NCBI RefSeq assembly: GCF_000949135.2
Contig: NZ_JTAN02000021.1
Location: 434,001 to 498,000, forward strand
DNA: 64,000 nucleotides
From: Burkholderia sp. USMB20
Lineage (GTDB): Bacteria > Pseudomonadota > Gammaproteobacteria > Burkholderiales > Burkholderiaceae
Direction of reading: 5' to 3'
Position numbers and translations under genes: made by a program. The notes below the pieces were generated by a model, which made no database searches, had not been told where the DNA came from, and saw only the letters and a program-made list of their open reading frames with translations. This document shows positions 18,281-26,995 of this stretch, in pieces; the first letter of the stretch is position 1, and the number at the start of each line of letters is the position of its first letter.

Positions 18281-19453
18281 ATGACAACAGGATTTCCCGG
18301 CATTTTCTCCGTCAGCGACTATCGTGACGAAGCCAGACGGCGGCTGCCACGAATGGTGTTCGACTATCTGGAAGGCGCGGCGGACGATGAATCGGGACTG
18401 AGGCACAACCGTTCGGCGTTCGATAAATTGCAGTTGTTGCCGCGCCGGCTGTCGGATGTCAGCATACGAGAGCAGTCGGTGGAACTTTTAGGCCAGCGGA
18501 TTCCATCACCGCTGGTGATCGCACCCACGGGCCTGAATAGCGCATTCTGGCCCAAGGGCGACCTCGCCCTTGCGCGTGCGGCGGCCAAGGCCGGTATTCC
18601 CTTTGCGCTATCGACGGCTTCCAACATGTCCATCGAAGAGGTGGCAAAAGGAGCCGACGGAGAACTGTGGTTTCAACTGTATGTGGTTCATCGCAACCTC
18701 GCGAAGAGCCTGGTCAATCGTGCCCGCGCGGCTCGCTATTCGACCTTGATCCTCACCACCGATGTAGCGGTCAACGGTTTTCGCCAACGCGATCTTCGCA
18801 ACGGCTTTGCCATGCCGTTCAAGGCAAGTGCGCGCGCGGCCGTCGATGGACTGTCGCACCCGCGTTGGCTTTGGTCCTATCTGATGCACGGCATGCCGGA
18901 GTTGAGAAATTTCGCTACGGACGATGCATCGGACACGGCTTCCCAGGCAGCGATTCTTCGCAGACAGATGGATGCGAGCTTCAGTTGGGACGACCTGCGC
19001 CGTTTGCGGGACGAATGGCCTGGCAAACTCCTGGTCAAGGGCATCGTGACGGCCGACGATGCCGCACGGTGCGTCGAGCTCGGCGCGGACGGCGTGATCG
19101 TTTCGAACCACGGCGGCCGGCAGCTCGCCGACCTGCCCGCGACAGCCGATGTGCTGCCGGATATTGTCGAGCGCACCTCGGGAACGACTGTCATTCTCGA
19201 CAGTGGGATACGGACAGGAGCTGACGTCGTCAAGGCGATCGCCTTGGGGGCACATGCCGTGATGCTCGGGCGCGCCACGTTATACGGGTTGGCAGCCAGA
19301 GGGGAAATCGGCGTGAGCGACGTCATCGAGATGATCAAACGGGAAACAGACCGGACGCTCGCCCTCATCGGTTGCCGCTCGGTCGGGGAGCTCGATCGCA
19401 GCTACATTTCGAAGCGAACGACAATAGCAATTGATGGTTTGTCGTTGCCTTGA
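18281..19453 (+). CDS. mdlB: (S)-mandelate dehydrogenase, FMN-dependent
   Basis: The 390-residue protein belongs to the FMN-dependent alpha-hydroxy-acid dehydrogenases. It follows P. putida MdlB closely through the whole barrel: FDYLEGAADDE near the N-terminus, WPKGDLALARAA, STASNMSIEE, LTTDVAVNG, HPRW, RQMDASF, the substrate-proton-abstracting His in SNHGGRQL, and LGRATLYGLAARGE. It oxidises (S)-mandelate to benzoylformate, the substrate of mdlC in the same cluster. Family members are often membrane-associated through a variable internal loop. No mandelate racemase gene is present in the window, so only the S isomer would be used unless a racemase lies elsewhere. Confidence 0.92.
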   Translation: MTTGFPGIFSVSDYRDEARRRLPRMVFDYLEGAADDESGLRHNRSAFDKLQLLPRRLSDVSIREQSVELLGQRIPSPLVIAPTGLNSAFWPKGDLALARAAAKAGIPFALSTASNMSIEEVAKGADGELWFQLYVVHRNLAKSLVNRARAARYSTLILTTDVAVNGFRQRDLRNGFAMPFKASARAAVDGLSHPRWLWSYLMHGMPELRNFATDDASDTASQAAILRRQMDASFSWDDLRRLRDEWPGKLLVKGIVTADDAARCVELGADGVIVSNHGGRQLADLPATADVLPDIVERTSGTTVILDSGIRTGADVVKAIALGAHAVMLGRATLYGLAARGEIGVSDVIEMIKRETDRTLALIGCRSVGELDRSYISKRTTIAIDGLSLP

Positions 19454-19568
19454 TAAATCAATCGGAATCCGTATTAAGTTTCTGCATTGCGGCGACGCCG
19501 GCACGCGACGTCGCCGCGCGGCCACGCCTGACCCTGCCCGCGGCCGACGCCGAATGCTGTCCGAACGT

Positions 19569-19643
19569 CTACAGGTACCGGTCGAGTGTCTTCAGGATGC
19601 CCGTCTCGAAGGTTTCCGTCGGCTTCCATCTCAGCGGAAACAG
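19569..19643 (-). pseudogene. Remnant of dTDP-glucose 4,6-dehydratase C-terminus
   Basis: On the minus strand the last 21-25 codons before a TAG read LRWKPTETFETGILKTLDRYL, close to the conserved C-terminal WKPxETFExGIxKTxxWYL signature of RmlB-type sugar-nucleotide dehydratases. Upstream the match disappears and no NAD-binding GxxGxxG exists. I infer a short leftover of an rmlB-like gene in the 347-base gap between the mandelate and PrpD clusters. Confidence 0.4.
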
Positions 19644-19800
19644 CTCGAAGCCGGCACGCAGCGCGCTCGCGCCGCGCGTCTGCTGCAGGTAAAGGCTCGG
19701 CAGGACGCGCACGCGTGGCTGCGCGGTCGCGTCGTCGAGGTCGCGGAAGCGCTCGAGCGGCATGGCGTCGCGGCGGAGGCTTAGGGTTTGTTCACGCGGG

Positions 19801-21261
19801 TCAGCCGACGACGAGCAGCGGCGGCAGCGTCGCGACGTCGGGCTGCTCGTCGAGCCGCCACAGGTAATCGAGCGCCGCGCGGATCTGCATCGGCCTCCAG
19901 TGCCGCCGGCAGTTCTTCGTAAACTTTGCCTCGTAGTCGTCGCGCCGCATCGGCCGCGTCGGCGAGCCGGGCAGCTCGTCCACCTGCTTCGCGCAGGTCG
20001 TGCCGTCTTCGCACACGGCCATCACCCGGTTCGGCGCCTGCGCCGGATAGCGGGCGGTCAGCGCCGGGTCCTCCTGCACCGTGACCCGCTCGATCAGCGC
20101 GCGCAGCGCCGGATCGTGCAGCGCGTCGTGCCGGTAGCTCTCGGTCGTGATGTCACCGTCGAGCATCGCGCGCGCGACGATATACGGCAGGCTGTGATCG
20201 GCGGTCTCGTGGGTCGACGGCGCCCATTTTTCGCGGTCGCGGCCGGCCGTCACGTAGCCGACCGCGGTGGTGTGGATCTCGATGCGTCGGATGCGGCGCA
20301 GGTCGCCGACCTGCGCGGCGACGTCGAGCGCGGCCGGAATCGCGGTTTGGGTGAGTCCTTGCGCGGGATAGAACTTCACGAAGCACTTGCCGATCCGGAA
20401 CGCGCCGTCGCGCCCGCCGAATTCGCGCGTATCGACGGCGAACGGCCCGGACACCTGCGGAAAGAACCCCGCCATGCCTTCGAAGATCGGCGCGGGGCCG
20501 GTCAGCCCGGCGCGCGCGAGCTGCGTCGAGAACACCGCGTTGCGCGCCGCGTCCGCATCGGCGAGCGCCTTCCAGTTCGACAGCTGCTGGACGCGCGTCT
20601 GGTTCAGCGCGAGATGGCTGTTGATCGACAGGTTGACCGCCTGCACCAGTTGCGGCGCGGGCATGCGCATCAGCTTGCCGGCGGCGAGCGCGACGGCGGG
20701 CAGGCTGTAGCACGTGTGGTCCCAGCCGCGCGGGCTGATCGCGGCGGCGTCCATCAGCCGGCACGCGATCTCGTACGCGATCGCGATCGACAGGATCAGG
20801 TCGCGGCCGCTCGCATGCTGCGCTTCGGCGACGGCGAGGCACGCGGACATGTTGTCGCTCGGATGGCCGGTTTCCTTGCCGGCGTACGCGTCGTTGAAAT
20901 CGTAGTAGCGCAGCGCGGTGCCGGTCGCGAACGCGGCGAGATCGGGGCTCGTGCGTCGGTTCGTGCCGACGATCGTCGACACGCCGCCCGGCGACGCGAG
21001 CGCCGCGTCGCGCGCGATCTGCACCGGGCGTTCGTCGTGCGCGGCGATCGCGCAGCCGAGCGCGTCGATCAGATGCGCCTTGATCGTCTCGATCGTCGCG
21101 GCGTCGAGGTCGCGATACTGCAGGCCGGCCACGTAGTCGGCGAGCTGTTGCGCGAGATCGGGGCGGCCGGCGGCCGTCGGCAGCGAGCCGGCGCGGGCAC
21201 GGCCAAGTGGTAGCGCGAGCGCGGCGCCGGTCAGCGTGGAAAGGAAGTGGCGGCGGTTCAT
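19801..21261 (-). CDS. MmgE/PrpD-family protein with Tat-type leader
   Basis: The 486-residue protein begins with NRRHFLSTLTGAALALPL and a following ARAG, a twin-arginine export leader, then a complete MmgE/PrpD fold (IDALGCAIAAHDERP, FNDAYAGKETGHPSDN, FVKFYPAQG). The family contains cofactor-free 2-methylcitrate dehydratase and cis-aconitate decarboxylase, so a lyase or dehydratase reaction on a di- or tricarboxylic acid is expected. Export would place it in the periplasm, which is unusual for the family's metabolic role. It lies 45 bases after the porin gene and is transcribed from the same direction as the CitE-like lyase, so the three form an operon. Confidence 0.88.
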   Translation of the reverse strand: MNRRHFLSTLTGAALALPLGRARAGSLPTAAGRPDLAQQLADYVAGLQYRDLDAATIETIKAHLIDALGCAIAAHDERPVQIARDAALASPGGVSTIVGTNRRTSPDLAAFATGTALRYYDFNDAYAGKETGHPSDNMSACLAVAEAQHASGRDLILSIAIAYEIACRLMDAAAISPRGWDHTCYSLPAVALAAGKLMRMPAPQLVQAVNLSINSHLALNQTRVQQLSNWKALADADAARNAVFSTQLARAGLTGPAPIFEGMAGFFPQVSGPFAVDTREFGGRDGAFRIGKCFVKFYPAQGLTQTAIPAALDVAAQVGDLRRIRRIEIHTTAVGYVTAGRDREKWAPSTHETADHSLPYIVARAMLDGDITTESYRHDALHDPALRALIERVTVQEDPALTARYPAQAPNRVMAVCEDGTTCAKQVDELPGSPTRPMRRDDYEAKFTKNCRRHWRPMQIRAALDYLWRLDEQPDVATLPPLLVVG

Positions 21262-21306
21262 GGTTTGAAGACTCCGAAGATTCCTGAAAGGGCGCGAGAG
21301 GCGGGC

Positions 21307-22389
21307 TCAGAACAGCTTGCGCAGGCCGAGCGCCACGCCCGCGCTGCCGGCGCGGTCGGCGGCCAGCGTGTAGTGGAGGAAGTTGTAGTTGTAGTTGTCG
21401 AAATCGAGCGCGGCGCGGCGCGCGTAGCCGGCCGCGAGGTACAGCGTGACGGATTTCGACAGCAAGTAGTTCAGCTGCAGCGTGACCTGCTGCGGGTTGG
21501 CCGGGTGCGGCGCGCTCGCCTGCGCGTCCGGCGGATTCTGCGCACGGATGTCCTCGTAATAGAACGCGCCGAGCGCCTGCAGGTAAGGGGTGATCATGTA
21601 GCGCACGCCGGCCCACCAGAACGTGTAGTTCGTCACGACCGACCGCGTGGCGACGCCGCTCTGTCCGTGCGTGACGCCGGCCAGCAGCTGCGCGCGGTCG
21701 ACCGACACGATCGCGGCGGCGGCGTAGCGGCGGAAATGCGCGAAGCCGCCAGGCTGCGGCGTGTTGACGTTGTCGAATGCGGCGGCGAACGAGAACGCGG
21801 CGCCGGCATAATCGAAGCCGGCGCCGTAGGCGGCATTCGACTGGAACGCGCCGGGCGTGCCGCCGAACGAATAGTGCGTTTCGAGCGTCAGCGAGCCGAG
21901 CTTCGCCAGGTACTTGGCGACGTTGTTCTCGCGGAAGTTGACGCCGACGATCGCGCCGGCCGGCTCGTACAGCGTCGAGTACGCGCCCGTCGGCGAATAG
22001 CGCTCCATGACGTCGAACAGCGTCGAATACTGGTGGCCGAGCCGCAGCGTGCCCCAGCGCTCGTGCTGCAGCCCGATCCACGCGGAGCGGTCGAAGCCGC
22101 CCGCGCCGGTGCCGGAACCGTTGTTCAGGTTGATGCCGCTTTCGAGCCGGAATGCGGCCTGCCAGCCGCCGCCGAGATCCTCGACGCCCTTCAGGCCCCA
22201 GCGCGAGCCGCTCTTGCCGCCCGACGCCATCCGCACGAGCGATGCCGACGACTTGTCGCCGGGCGCGGCCTGGTGGGTGAGGAATTCCGTATAGATGTCG
22301 GCCACGCCGTACAGCGTGATCGTGCTTTGCGCGCAGGCGCCGGCCGATACGAGGCCCAGTCCGCACAATGCGGACATTCGCTTGCCCAT
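21307..22389 (-). CDS. Gram-negative porin, OmpC-like
   Basis: This is a 360-residue outer-membrane porin: signal peptide ending ACAQS, first strand SSITLYG-like (STITLYGVADIY), SGSRWGLKGVEDLGGG, an L3 constriction-loop region around YSPTGAYS, and the terminal aromatic residue (RKLF) needed for outer-membrane insertion. Burkholderia-type general porins share all of these. It sits between a CitE-like lyase gene and an exported PrpD-family gene, so it probably admits the organic acid they process. Several alternating hydrophobic strands are visible through the sequence. Confidence 0.92.
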   Translation of the reverse strand: MGKRMSALCGLGLVSAGACAQSTITLYGVADIYTEFLTHQAAPGDKSSASLVRMASGGKSGSRWGLKGVEDLGGGWQAAFRLESGINLNNGSGTGAGGFDRSAWIGLQHERWGTLRLGHQYSTLFDVMERYSPTGAYSTLYEPAGAIVGVNFRENNVAKYLAKLGSLTLETHYSFGGTPGAFQSNAAYGAGFDYAGAAFSFAAAFDNVNTPQPGGFAHFRRYAAAAIVSVDRAQLLAGVTHGQSGVATRSVVTNYTFWWAGVRYMITPYLQALGAFYYEDIRAQNPPDAQASAPHPANPQQVTLQLNYLLSKSVTLYLAAGYARRAALDFDNYNYNFLHYTLAADRAGSAGVALGLRKLF

Positions 22390-22572
22390 GGCTTGTCTCC
22401 TTCGAGGGTTTGTTGTTTGTTTGATTGCGGCGCCGCGCTGGTCGAGCGGCGCGGCGGTGCTGCGGGCGGCGCTATCCGGGCCGGGCGGCGAACCGGCTGC
22501 GTCGCGGCGGGACGCACGCGCGACGTGCGCATGTGCCGGGGTGAAGCACGGCGATGCAGGACGGCGCGTGCA

Positions 22573-23475
22573 TCACCGGGGTGCGCCGTCGGCACGCGCC
22601 TGCACGGCCGCGTGACGCGCGAGCACGCGCTTCGCGCGGGCGACGCCAGGCGCGTCGACCATCCTGCCGTCGACGCGCAGCGCGCCGCGCCCGTTCGCGC
22701 GCGCGTCGTCGTAGGCGGCCAGCACCGCATTCGCGTCGCGCACCGCGTCTTCGTCGGGACGGAACGCGCGGTTGAGCGCGCCGACCTGCAGCGGATGGAT
22801 GCAGGTCGCGCCCGCATAGCCGAGCTCCGCGGACGCGCGCGCGATGCGCTCGAACGCGTCGAGATCGCGCAGCTCGTCGAGGCCGCCGATGAGGCCGAGC
22901 GGCAGGACGCCGGCGGCGCGCGCGGCGATGATCAGCAGTTGCTTCGGCACGCGCAGCACGTCGGCGCTCGCGGCGCTTTCGCAGTTCAGCGCGAAGTCGC
23001 CGCCGCCCAGCATCATCGCGACGACGCGCGGCGACGCCTGCGCGATCCGGTCCATCGCCTGGAACGCGCGCGGCGTTTCGACGATCGCGACGATCCGCGT
23101 GCGGCCCGGCGGCGCGCCGCTTTCCTCTTCGAGCGCGGCCAGCAGTTCGTCGATCGCCTCGACGTGCGAGCCGCCGCGCACCTTCGGCAGCACGACGCCG
23201 TCCACGCCGGCCCGGACGGCCGCGCGCAGGTCGGGCACCAGCAGGGCGAGCGGGCCGTTGGCGCGCACCAGCACGTCGCGGCCCGGCGCGCGCAGCGCCG
23301 GCACGGCATCGGCCAGCCCGTCGCGAGCGGTCTCCTTGCATGCTGGCGGGACGCTGTCCTCGAGATCGAGGATCAGGGCATCGGCGTCGCTCGCGGCGGC
23401 CGAAGCGACGAAACGGGGGACGTGGGCGGGGACGTACAGCAGCGAGCGCCAGACCGGTTGAGACGAGAATTCCAT
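22573..23475 (-). CDS. HpcH/HpaI aldolase / CitE-like acyl-CoA lyase
   Basis: The 300-residue protein has the citrate-lyase-beta signature: RSLLYVPAH at the N-terminus, DALILDLEDSVPP (Mg-binding acidic residues), KVRGGSHV, IVETPRAF with a conserved Glu, and GGGDFALN. Relatives cleave citramalyl-CoA, malyl-CoA or hydroxymethylglutaryl-CoA-like substrates to an acyl-CoA and pyruvate or glyoxylate. The ATG at 23475 was chosen because the longer frame starts inside the palindromic operator region. It is the first gene of a minus-strand operon with a porin and a PrpD-family gene. A CoA-transferase gene on the divergent side could supply its CoA ester. Confidence 0.88.
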   Translation of the reverse strand: MEFSSQPVWRSLLYVPAHVPRFVASAAASDADALILDLEDSVPPACKETARDGLADAVPALRAPGRDVLVRANGPLALLVPDLRAAVRAGVDGVVLPKVRGGSHVEAIDELLAALEEESGAPPGRTRIVAIVETPRAFQAMDRIAQASPRVVAMMLGGGDFALNCESAASADVLRVPKQLLIIAARAAGVLPLGLIGGLDELRDLDAFERIARASAELGYAGATCIHPLQVGALNRAFRPDEDAVRDANAVLAAYDDARANGRGALRVDGRMVDAPGVARAKRVLARHAAVQARADGAPR

Positions 23476-23486
23476 CGATGATCCAT

Positions 23487-23511
23487 AAAAATGAAAGTCG
23501 CTTTCATTTTT
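23487..23511. promoter_or_regulatory. Perfect 11-bp inverted repeat, putative IclR operator (lyase side)
   Basis: Two 11-base arms separated by three bases form a perfect palindrome whose core is ATGAAAG-N3-CTTTCAT. It lies 11 bases upstream of the lyase ATG on the minus strand. A TTGACG hexamer (23530-23535, minus) about 17-18 bases from an A-rich -10 inside the palindrome suggests that binding would block RNA polymerase. Confidence 0.75.
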
Positions 23512-23607
23512 GAGGCAGGTGATGGCATTCGTCAAGATTATCGTTAACGCCTAGTTTTAAAGGGGATTTTCAAAAATGACGAGCGAGTGAATCTGTGTTG
23601 ATTCATG

Positions 23608-23651
23608 TTGCTGTCGTCGATGATCTGCGTATAATGAAAGCAACTTTCATT
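23608..23651 (+). promoter_or_regulatory. iclR promoter overlapped by the same palindrome
   Basis: TTGCTG at 23608-23613, a 16-base spacer and TATAAT at 23630-23635 make a strong sigma-70 promoter. The inverted repeat AATGAAAG-N3-CTTTCATT at 23633-23651 overlaps the -10 and the expected start point. It has the same core as the site at 23487-23511, so the regulator probably represses its own gene. Confidence 0.75.
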
Positions 23652-23708
23652 TTTAGATGCCGGCAGCCGCGCCGCGGTACGACTCTGCCGGCATCGCACG
23701 AGGTGGAC

Positions 23709-24473
23709 ATGAGCAAGATGGAGACAAGCAATCCCGCAGAGGGCGGCGTGGCCGCGGTCAACCGCGCGCTGACCGCGCTGCTGGCGTTCGGCAACGCGCC
23801 CGGCGGGCTGATGCTCGCGCAGGTCAGCGAGGAAACGGGGCTCAACATGAGCACGCTGTTGCGGATGTTCGAGTCGCTCGAGCAGTTCCGCTTCATCAAG
23901 CGCCTGCCGGATGGGCGCTACGTGCTGGGGCCCGCCGTGTTCCAGCTCGGGATGATGTATCGCGAGTCGTTTCAGCTGCGCGAGTACGTGATGCCGATCC
24001 TGTCGACGCTATCGGCGGAAACCGGCGAGACGGCCGCGTTCTACGTGCGCGAAGGGGATCAGCGCGTGTGCCTGTTCCGCATCCAGGCGCAGCGCTCGGT
24101 GCGCACGCACCTGCGCGAAGGCGACCGCTTTCCGCTCGACGTCGGCGCGGCCGGGCGCGTGCTGCTCGCGTTCAGCGGCACGCGCGGCGGCGACTACGAG
24201 AAGACGGCCGAGCAGGGCTACGCGGTGTCGATTGCCGAGCGCGACCCGGAAAGCGCGGCGATCGCGTGCCCGGCGTTCGGCGTCGGACGCGTGCTGAGCG
24301 GCGCGATCTCGCTCGGCGTGCCGCGCTATCGCTTCAACAAGAAGGTGCTGGCCGACTACCTGCCGCGCGTGCAGGCAGCCGCCGCCGAGCTGACGCGTGC
24401 GCTGGGCGGCGATCTGCCCGCCGCGGGCGCGGCGTTTCGCGCGGCCGACCAACTCGGCGAGCTGCTCGAGTAG
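23709..24473 (+). CDS. IclR-family transcriptional regulator
   Basis: The 254-residue protein has an N-terminal winged helix (VNRALTALLAFG, LAQVSEETGLNMSTLLRMFESL, GRYVLGPAVFQLG) and the IclR effector-binding domain (GETAAFYVREGDQRVCLFR, HLREGDRFPLDVGAAGRVLLA, VGRVLSGAISLGVPR). ATG 23709 has GAGGTGG upstream and leaves a leader of about 70 bases from the predicted promoter. It is divergent from the lyase-porin-PrpD operon and upstream of the CoA-transferase genes. Identical palindromes at both promoters indicate that it controls both arms. The ligand is probably the organic acid or its CoA ester. Confidence 0.92.
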   Translation: MSKMETSNPAEGGVAAVNRALTALLAFGNAPGGLMLAQVSEETGLNMSTLLRMFESLEQFRFIKRLPDGRYVLGPAVFQLGMMYRESFQLREYVMPILSTLSAETGETAAFYVREGDQRVCLFRIQAQRSVRTHLREGDRFPLDVGAAGRVLLAFSGTRGGDYEKTAEQGYAVSIAERDPESAAIACPAFGVGRVLSGAISLGVPRYRFNKKVLADYLPRVQAAAAELTRALGGDLPAAGAAFRAADQLGELLE

Positions 24474-24546
24474 CGCCAGCGCGCGGCCGAGCGCGCGCAC
24501 TTCGAAGTCCGCATCGAACGACTCAACCACCAACCAGGAGACAAGC

Positions 24547-25827
24547 ATGTTCGTTCCCGACCCGCAGGCCGCTCACGCGGCCGGCGCGCGCCGTCGCGCG
24601 TCCACCGGCCCGATCCATCCGAAACCGTTCGACGCCGGCGCGCGGGGGCCGCTCGCGGGCGTGCGCGTCGTCGATCTGTCGCGCCTGATGGCGGGCAACA
24701 TGCTGAGCGTGCAGCTCGCCGATTTCGGGGCGGATGTCGTCAAGGTCGAGAGCGAGCGCGGCGATACGCTGCGCGCGGTCGGCGCGGGCGGGATCAGCAC
24801 GAACTGGAAGGTGTACGGACGCAACAAGCGCAGCGTGTGCGTCGACCTGCGCGCGCCCGAGGGGATCGACATCGTCCGCCGGCTGGTGCGCGACGCGGAC
24901 GTGTTCGTCGAGAGCTTCAAGCCCGGCGTCGCCGAAAAGATGGGGCTCGGCCCGGACGACCTGCTCGCGATCCGTCCCGAGCTGGTGATCGCGCGGATCT
25001 CCGGCTGGGGGCAGACAGGGCCGTACCGCCACAAGCCGGGCTTCGGCACGCTCGCGGAAGGGTATGCGGGATTCGCGGCGATCAACGGCTTCGCCGATCG
25101 CGAGCCGGTGTTGCCGCCGATGTTCCTCGGCGACATGACGGCCGGGCTGTCCGGCGCGATCGCCGTGCTGGTCGCGCTGCATGCGCGTGACGCGCACGGC
25201 GCGGCGGGGCAGGTGATCGACGTGTCGCTGTTCGAGCCGCTGCTGTCGATCCTCGGGCCGGCTGCAGCGAACTACGTGATGACCGGCGAGATCAAGGCGC
25301 GCACCGGCAGCCGCTCGTCGAACACCGCGCCGCGCAACGCGTATCGCACGCGCGACGGCAAGTGGCTGTGCCTGTCGAGCTCGACGCAGGCGATGGCCGA
25401 GCGGCTGTTCCGCGCGATCGGCCGAGCGGACCTGATCGACGATCCGCGCTACGCGACCAACGTGCAGCGCGTGCAGCACGCGGAGGCGCTCGATGCGATC
25501 GTCGGCGAATTCATCGCCGTGCGCGATCTCGACGCCAATCTCGCGTTCTTCGAGGAAGCAGGCGTGACGGTCGGGCCGATCCAGGACATCGCGCAGATCG
25601 TTCAGGATCACTACGTAATAGAGCGCGAGGCGCTCGTCGAGCTGCCGGACGACGACGTCGGCAGCCTGCCGATGCACAACATCACGCCGCGCCTGTCGGC
25701 CACGCCCGGCGCGTTCCGCCGGCCTGCGCCCGCGCTCGGCGAGAACAATCGCGAGATCCTGCTGCCGCTGCTCGGCGAACGCGAATACGAGCGGCTCGCC
25801 GGGCTGGGCGTGATCCGCACGCGCTAG
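24547..25827 (+). CDS. CaiB/BaiF-family (class III) CoA-transferase
   Basis: The 426-residue protein carries the class III CoA-transferase fold: PLAGVRVVDLSRLMAGNMLS near the N-terminus, FGADVVKVE, NKRSVCVDLR, ISGWGQTGPYRHKPGF, and catalytic Asp196 in FLGDMTAG, the residue that forms the acyl-CoA anhydride. It follows iclR by 73 bases with GGAGA before the ATG. I infer that it activates the carboxylic acid imported by this cluster, using another CoA ester as donor, so that the CitE-like lyase at 22573 can cleave it. Substrate identity is not visible in the sequence. Confidence 0.9.
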   Translation: MFVPDPQAAHAAGARRRASTGPIHPKPFDAGARGPLAGVRVVDLSRLMAGNMLSVQLADFGADVVKVESERGDTLRAVGAGGISTNWKVYGRNKRSVCVDLRAPEGIDIVRRLVRDADVFVESFKPGVAEKMGLGPDDLLAIRPELVIARISGWGQTGPYRHKPGFGTLAEGYAGFAAINGFADREPVLPPMFLGDMTAGLSGAIAVLVALHARDAHGAAGQVIDVSLFEPLLSILGPAAANYVMTGEIKARTGSRSSNTAPRNAYRTRDGKWLCLSSSTQAMAERLFRAIGRADLIDDPRYATNVQRVQHAEALDAIVGEFIAVRDLDANLAFFEEAGVTVGPIQDIAQIVQDHYVIEREALVELPDDDVGSLPMHNITPRLSATPGAFRRPAPALGENNREILLPLLGEREYERLAGLGVIRTR

Positions 25828-25893
25828 GCGCGCCGTGCGAGGCGGCCGCGAACGACGGCCGCCGCACACTGGACATTGCATGGAGGAGACACC

Positions 25894-26913
25894 ATGAAGC
25901 CACGCTGGACCCATCGGCCGCCCGGCTCGAACTGGGGGGATTTCGGCCCTGACGATCAGAAAGGGCGCTTGAACTGGCTGACGCCCGACGCGGTGCTGCG
26001 CGGCGTCGCGGAGGTGCGCGAAGGCCGCGTGTTCTCGCTGAGCCTGCCGCTCGACGTGCCGCGCGGCGGCGGGCTGAACGCGCGGCGCCGGCCGCCGGCG
26101 ATCATGCCGGCGCTGCTCGGCGACAGGCCGTACTTCGGCTATCGGGCGGACGAACAGGTTGCCAACGCAACCGATGTGGTTTGCGACGATTCGTTCTGCA
26201 TGCACTCGCAGTTCTCGACGCAATGGGATGCGCTGTCGCACGTCGGCTCGCTGTTCGATCCGGCGGGCGACGGCGAGCGTGCCCGCGTGTTCTACAACGG
26301 CTACCGGATGGACGAGCACATCCAGGTGCCCGAAGCGGGTGCGCCGCGCGGCGGTGCGCGCGCGCTCGGCATCGAGGTGATGGCGCAAACCGGCGTCCAG
26401 GGGCGCGGCGTGATGGTCGACCTGCGCCGCCACTTCGGCGACGAGCGGCGCAAGATCGGCTACGTGGAATGGATGTCGGTACTGCGCGCGGACGACGTGG
26501 TCGTCGAGCGCGGCGACATCGTATGCGTGCATACGGGCTTCGCCGATCGCCTGATCGAAGCCGACGCGCTCGGCGAGCCCGCCGCGCCGGACGTGTGCTG
26601 CGTGCTCGACGGCAACGATCCGCGCCTGCTCGATTGGATCGACGCATCGGGGCTTGCCGCGCTCGCGGCGGACAACCATGCGGTCGAGGAGCGCCCGCGC
26701 CATGCGTCGGCGCGCGAGCGGCCCGGCGCGCTGATGCCGCTGCACGAGCTGTGCCTGTTCAAGCTCGGCATTCATCTCGGCGAGCTGTGGCATCTGACGC
26801 CGCTCGCCGACTGGCTACGCGCGCATCGGCGCAACCGCTTCCTGCTGACCGCGCCGCCGCTGCACCTGCGCGGGCTCGTCGGGTCGCCGGTCAATCCGGT
26901 CGCCACCGTATGA
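25894..26913 (+). CDS. Cyclase-family metal-dependent hydrolase
   Basis: The 339-residue protein belongs to the cyclase / kynurenine-formamidase-like family. The expected HxGTHxDxPxH metal site is represented by His104, Asp112 and His116 in a segment reading MHSQFSTQWDALSH, slightly divergent from consensus. VERGDIVCVHTG and AADNHAVEE are further family landmarks. Members hydrolyse amides, lactones or esters. A GGAGGA ribosome site precedes ATG 25894. It lies between the CoA-transferase and the MFS genes on the same strand with short gaps, so it belongs to the IclR-regulated unit and may open a lactone or release the free acid used by the pathway. Confidence 0.82.
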   Translation: MKPRWTHRPPGSNWGDFGPDDQKGRLNWLTPDAVLRGVAEVREGRVFSLSLPLDVPRGGGLNARRRPPAIMPALLGDRPYFGYRADEQVANATDVVCDDSFCMHSQFSTQWDALSHVGSLFDPAGDGERARVFYNGYRMDEHIQVPEAGAPRGGARALGIEVMAQTGVQGRGVMVDLRRHFGDERRKIGYVEWMSVLRADDVVVERGDIVCVHTGFADRLIEADALGEPAAPDVCCVLDGNDPRLLDWIDASGLAALAADNHAVEERPRHASARERPGALMPLHELCLFKLGIHLGELWHLTPLADWLRAHRRNRFLLTAPPLHLRGLVGSPVNPVATV

Positions 26914-26995
26914 ACGCCGGCGCCGCGCGCACCCGCGCCGGCGCCCTGTCCGCCGCTTCGCGCAGACCGCGCGGGCGGATCACCGAGGAATCGCC

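Noticed and set aside
19762-21213. Plus-strand frame opposite the PrpD-family gene
   Set aside because: Antisense shadow; the PrpD reading is full-length and has a leader and family motifs.
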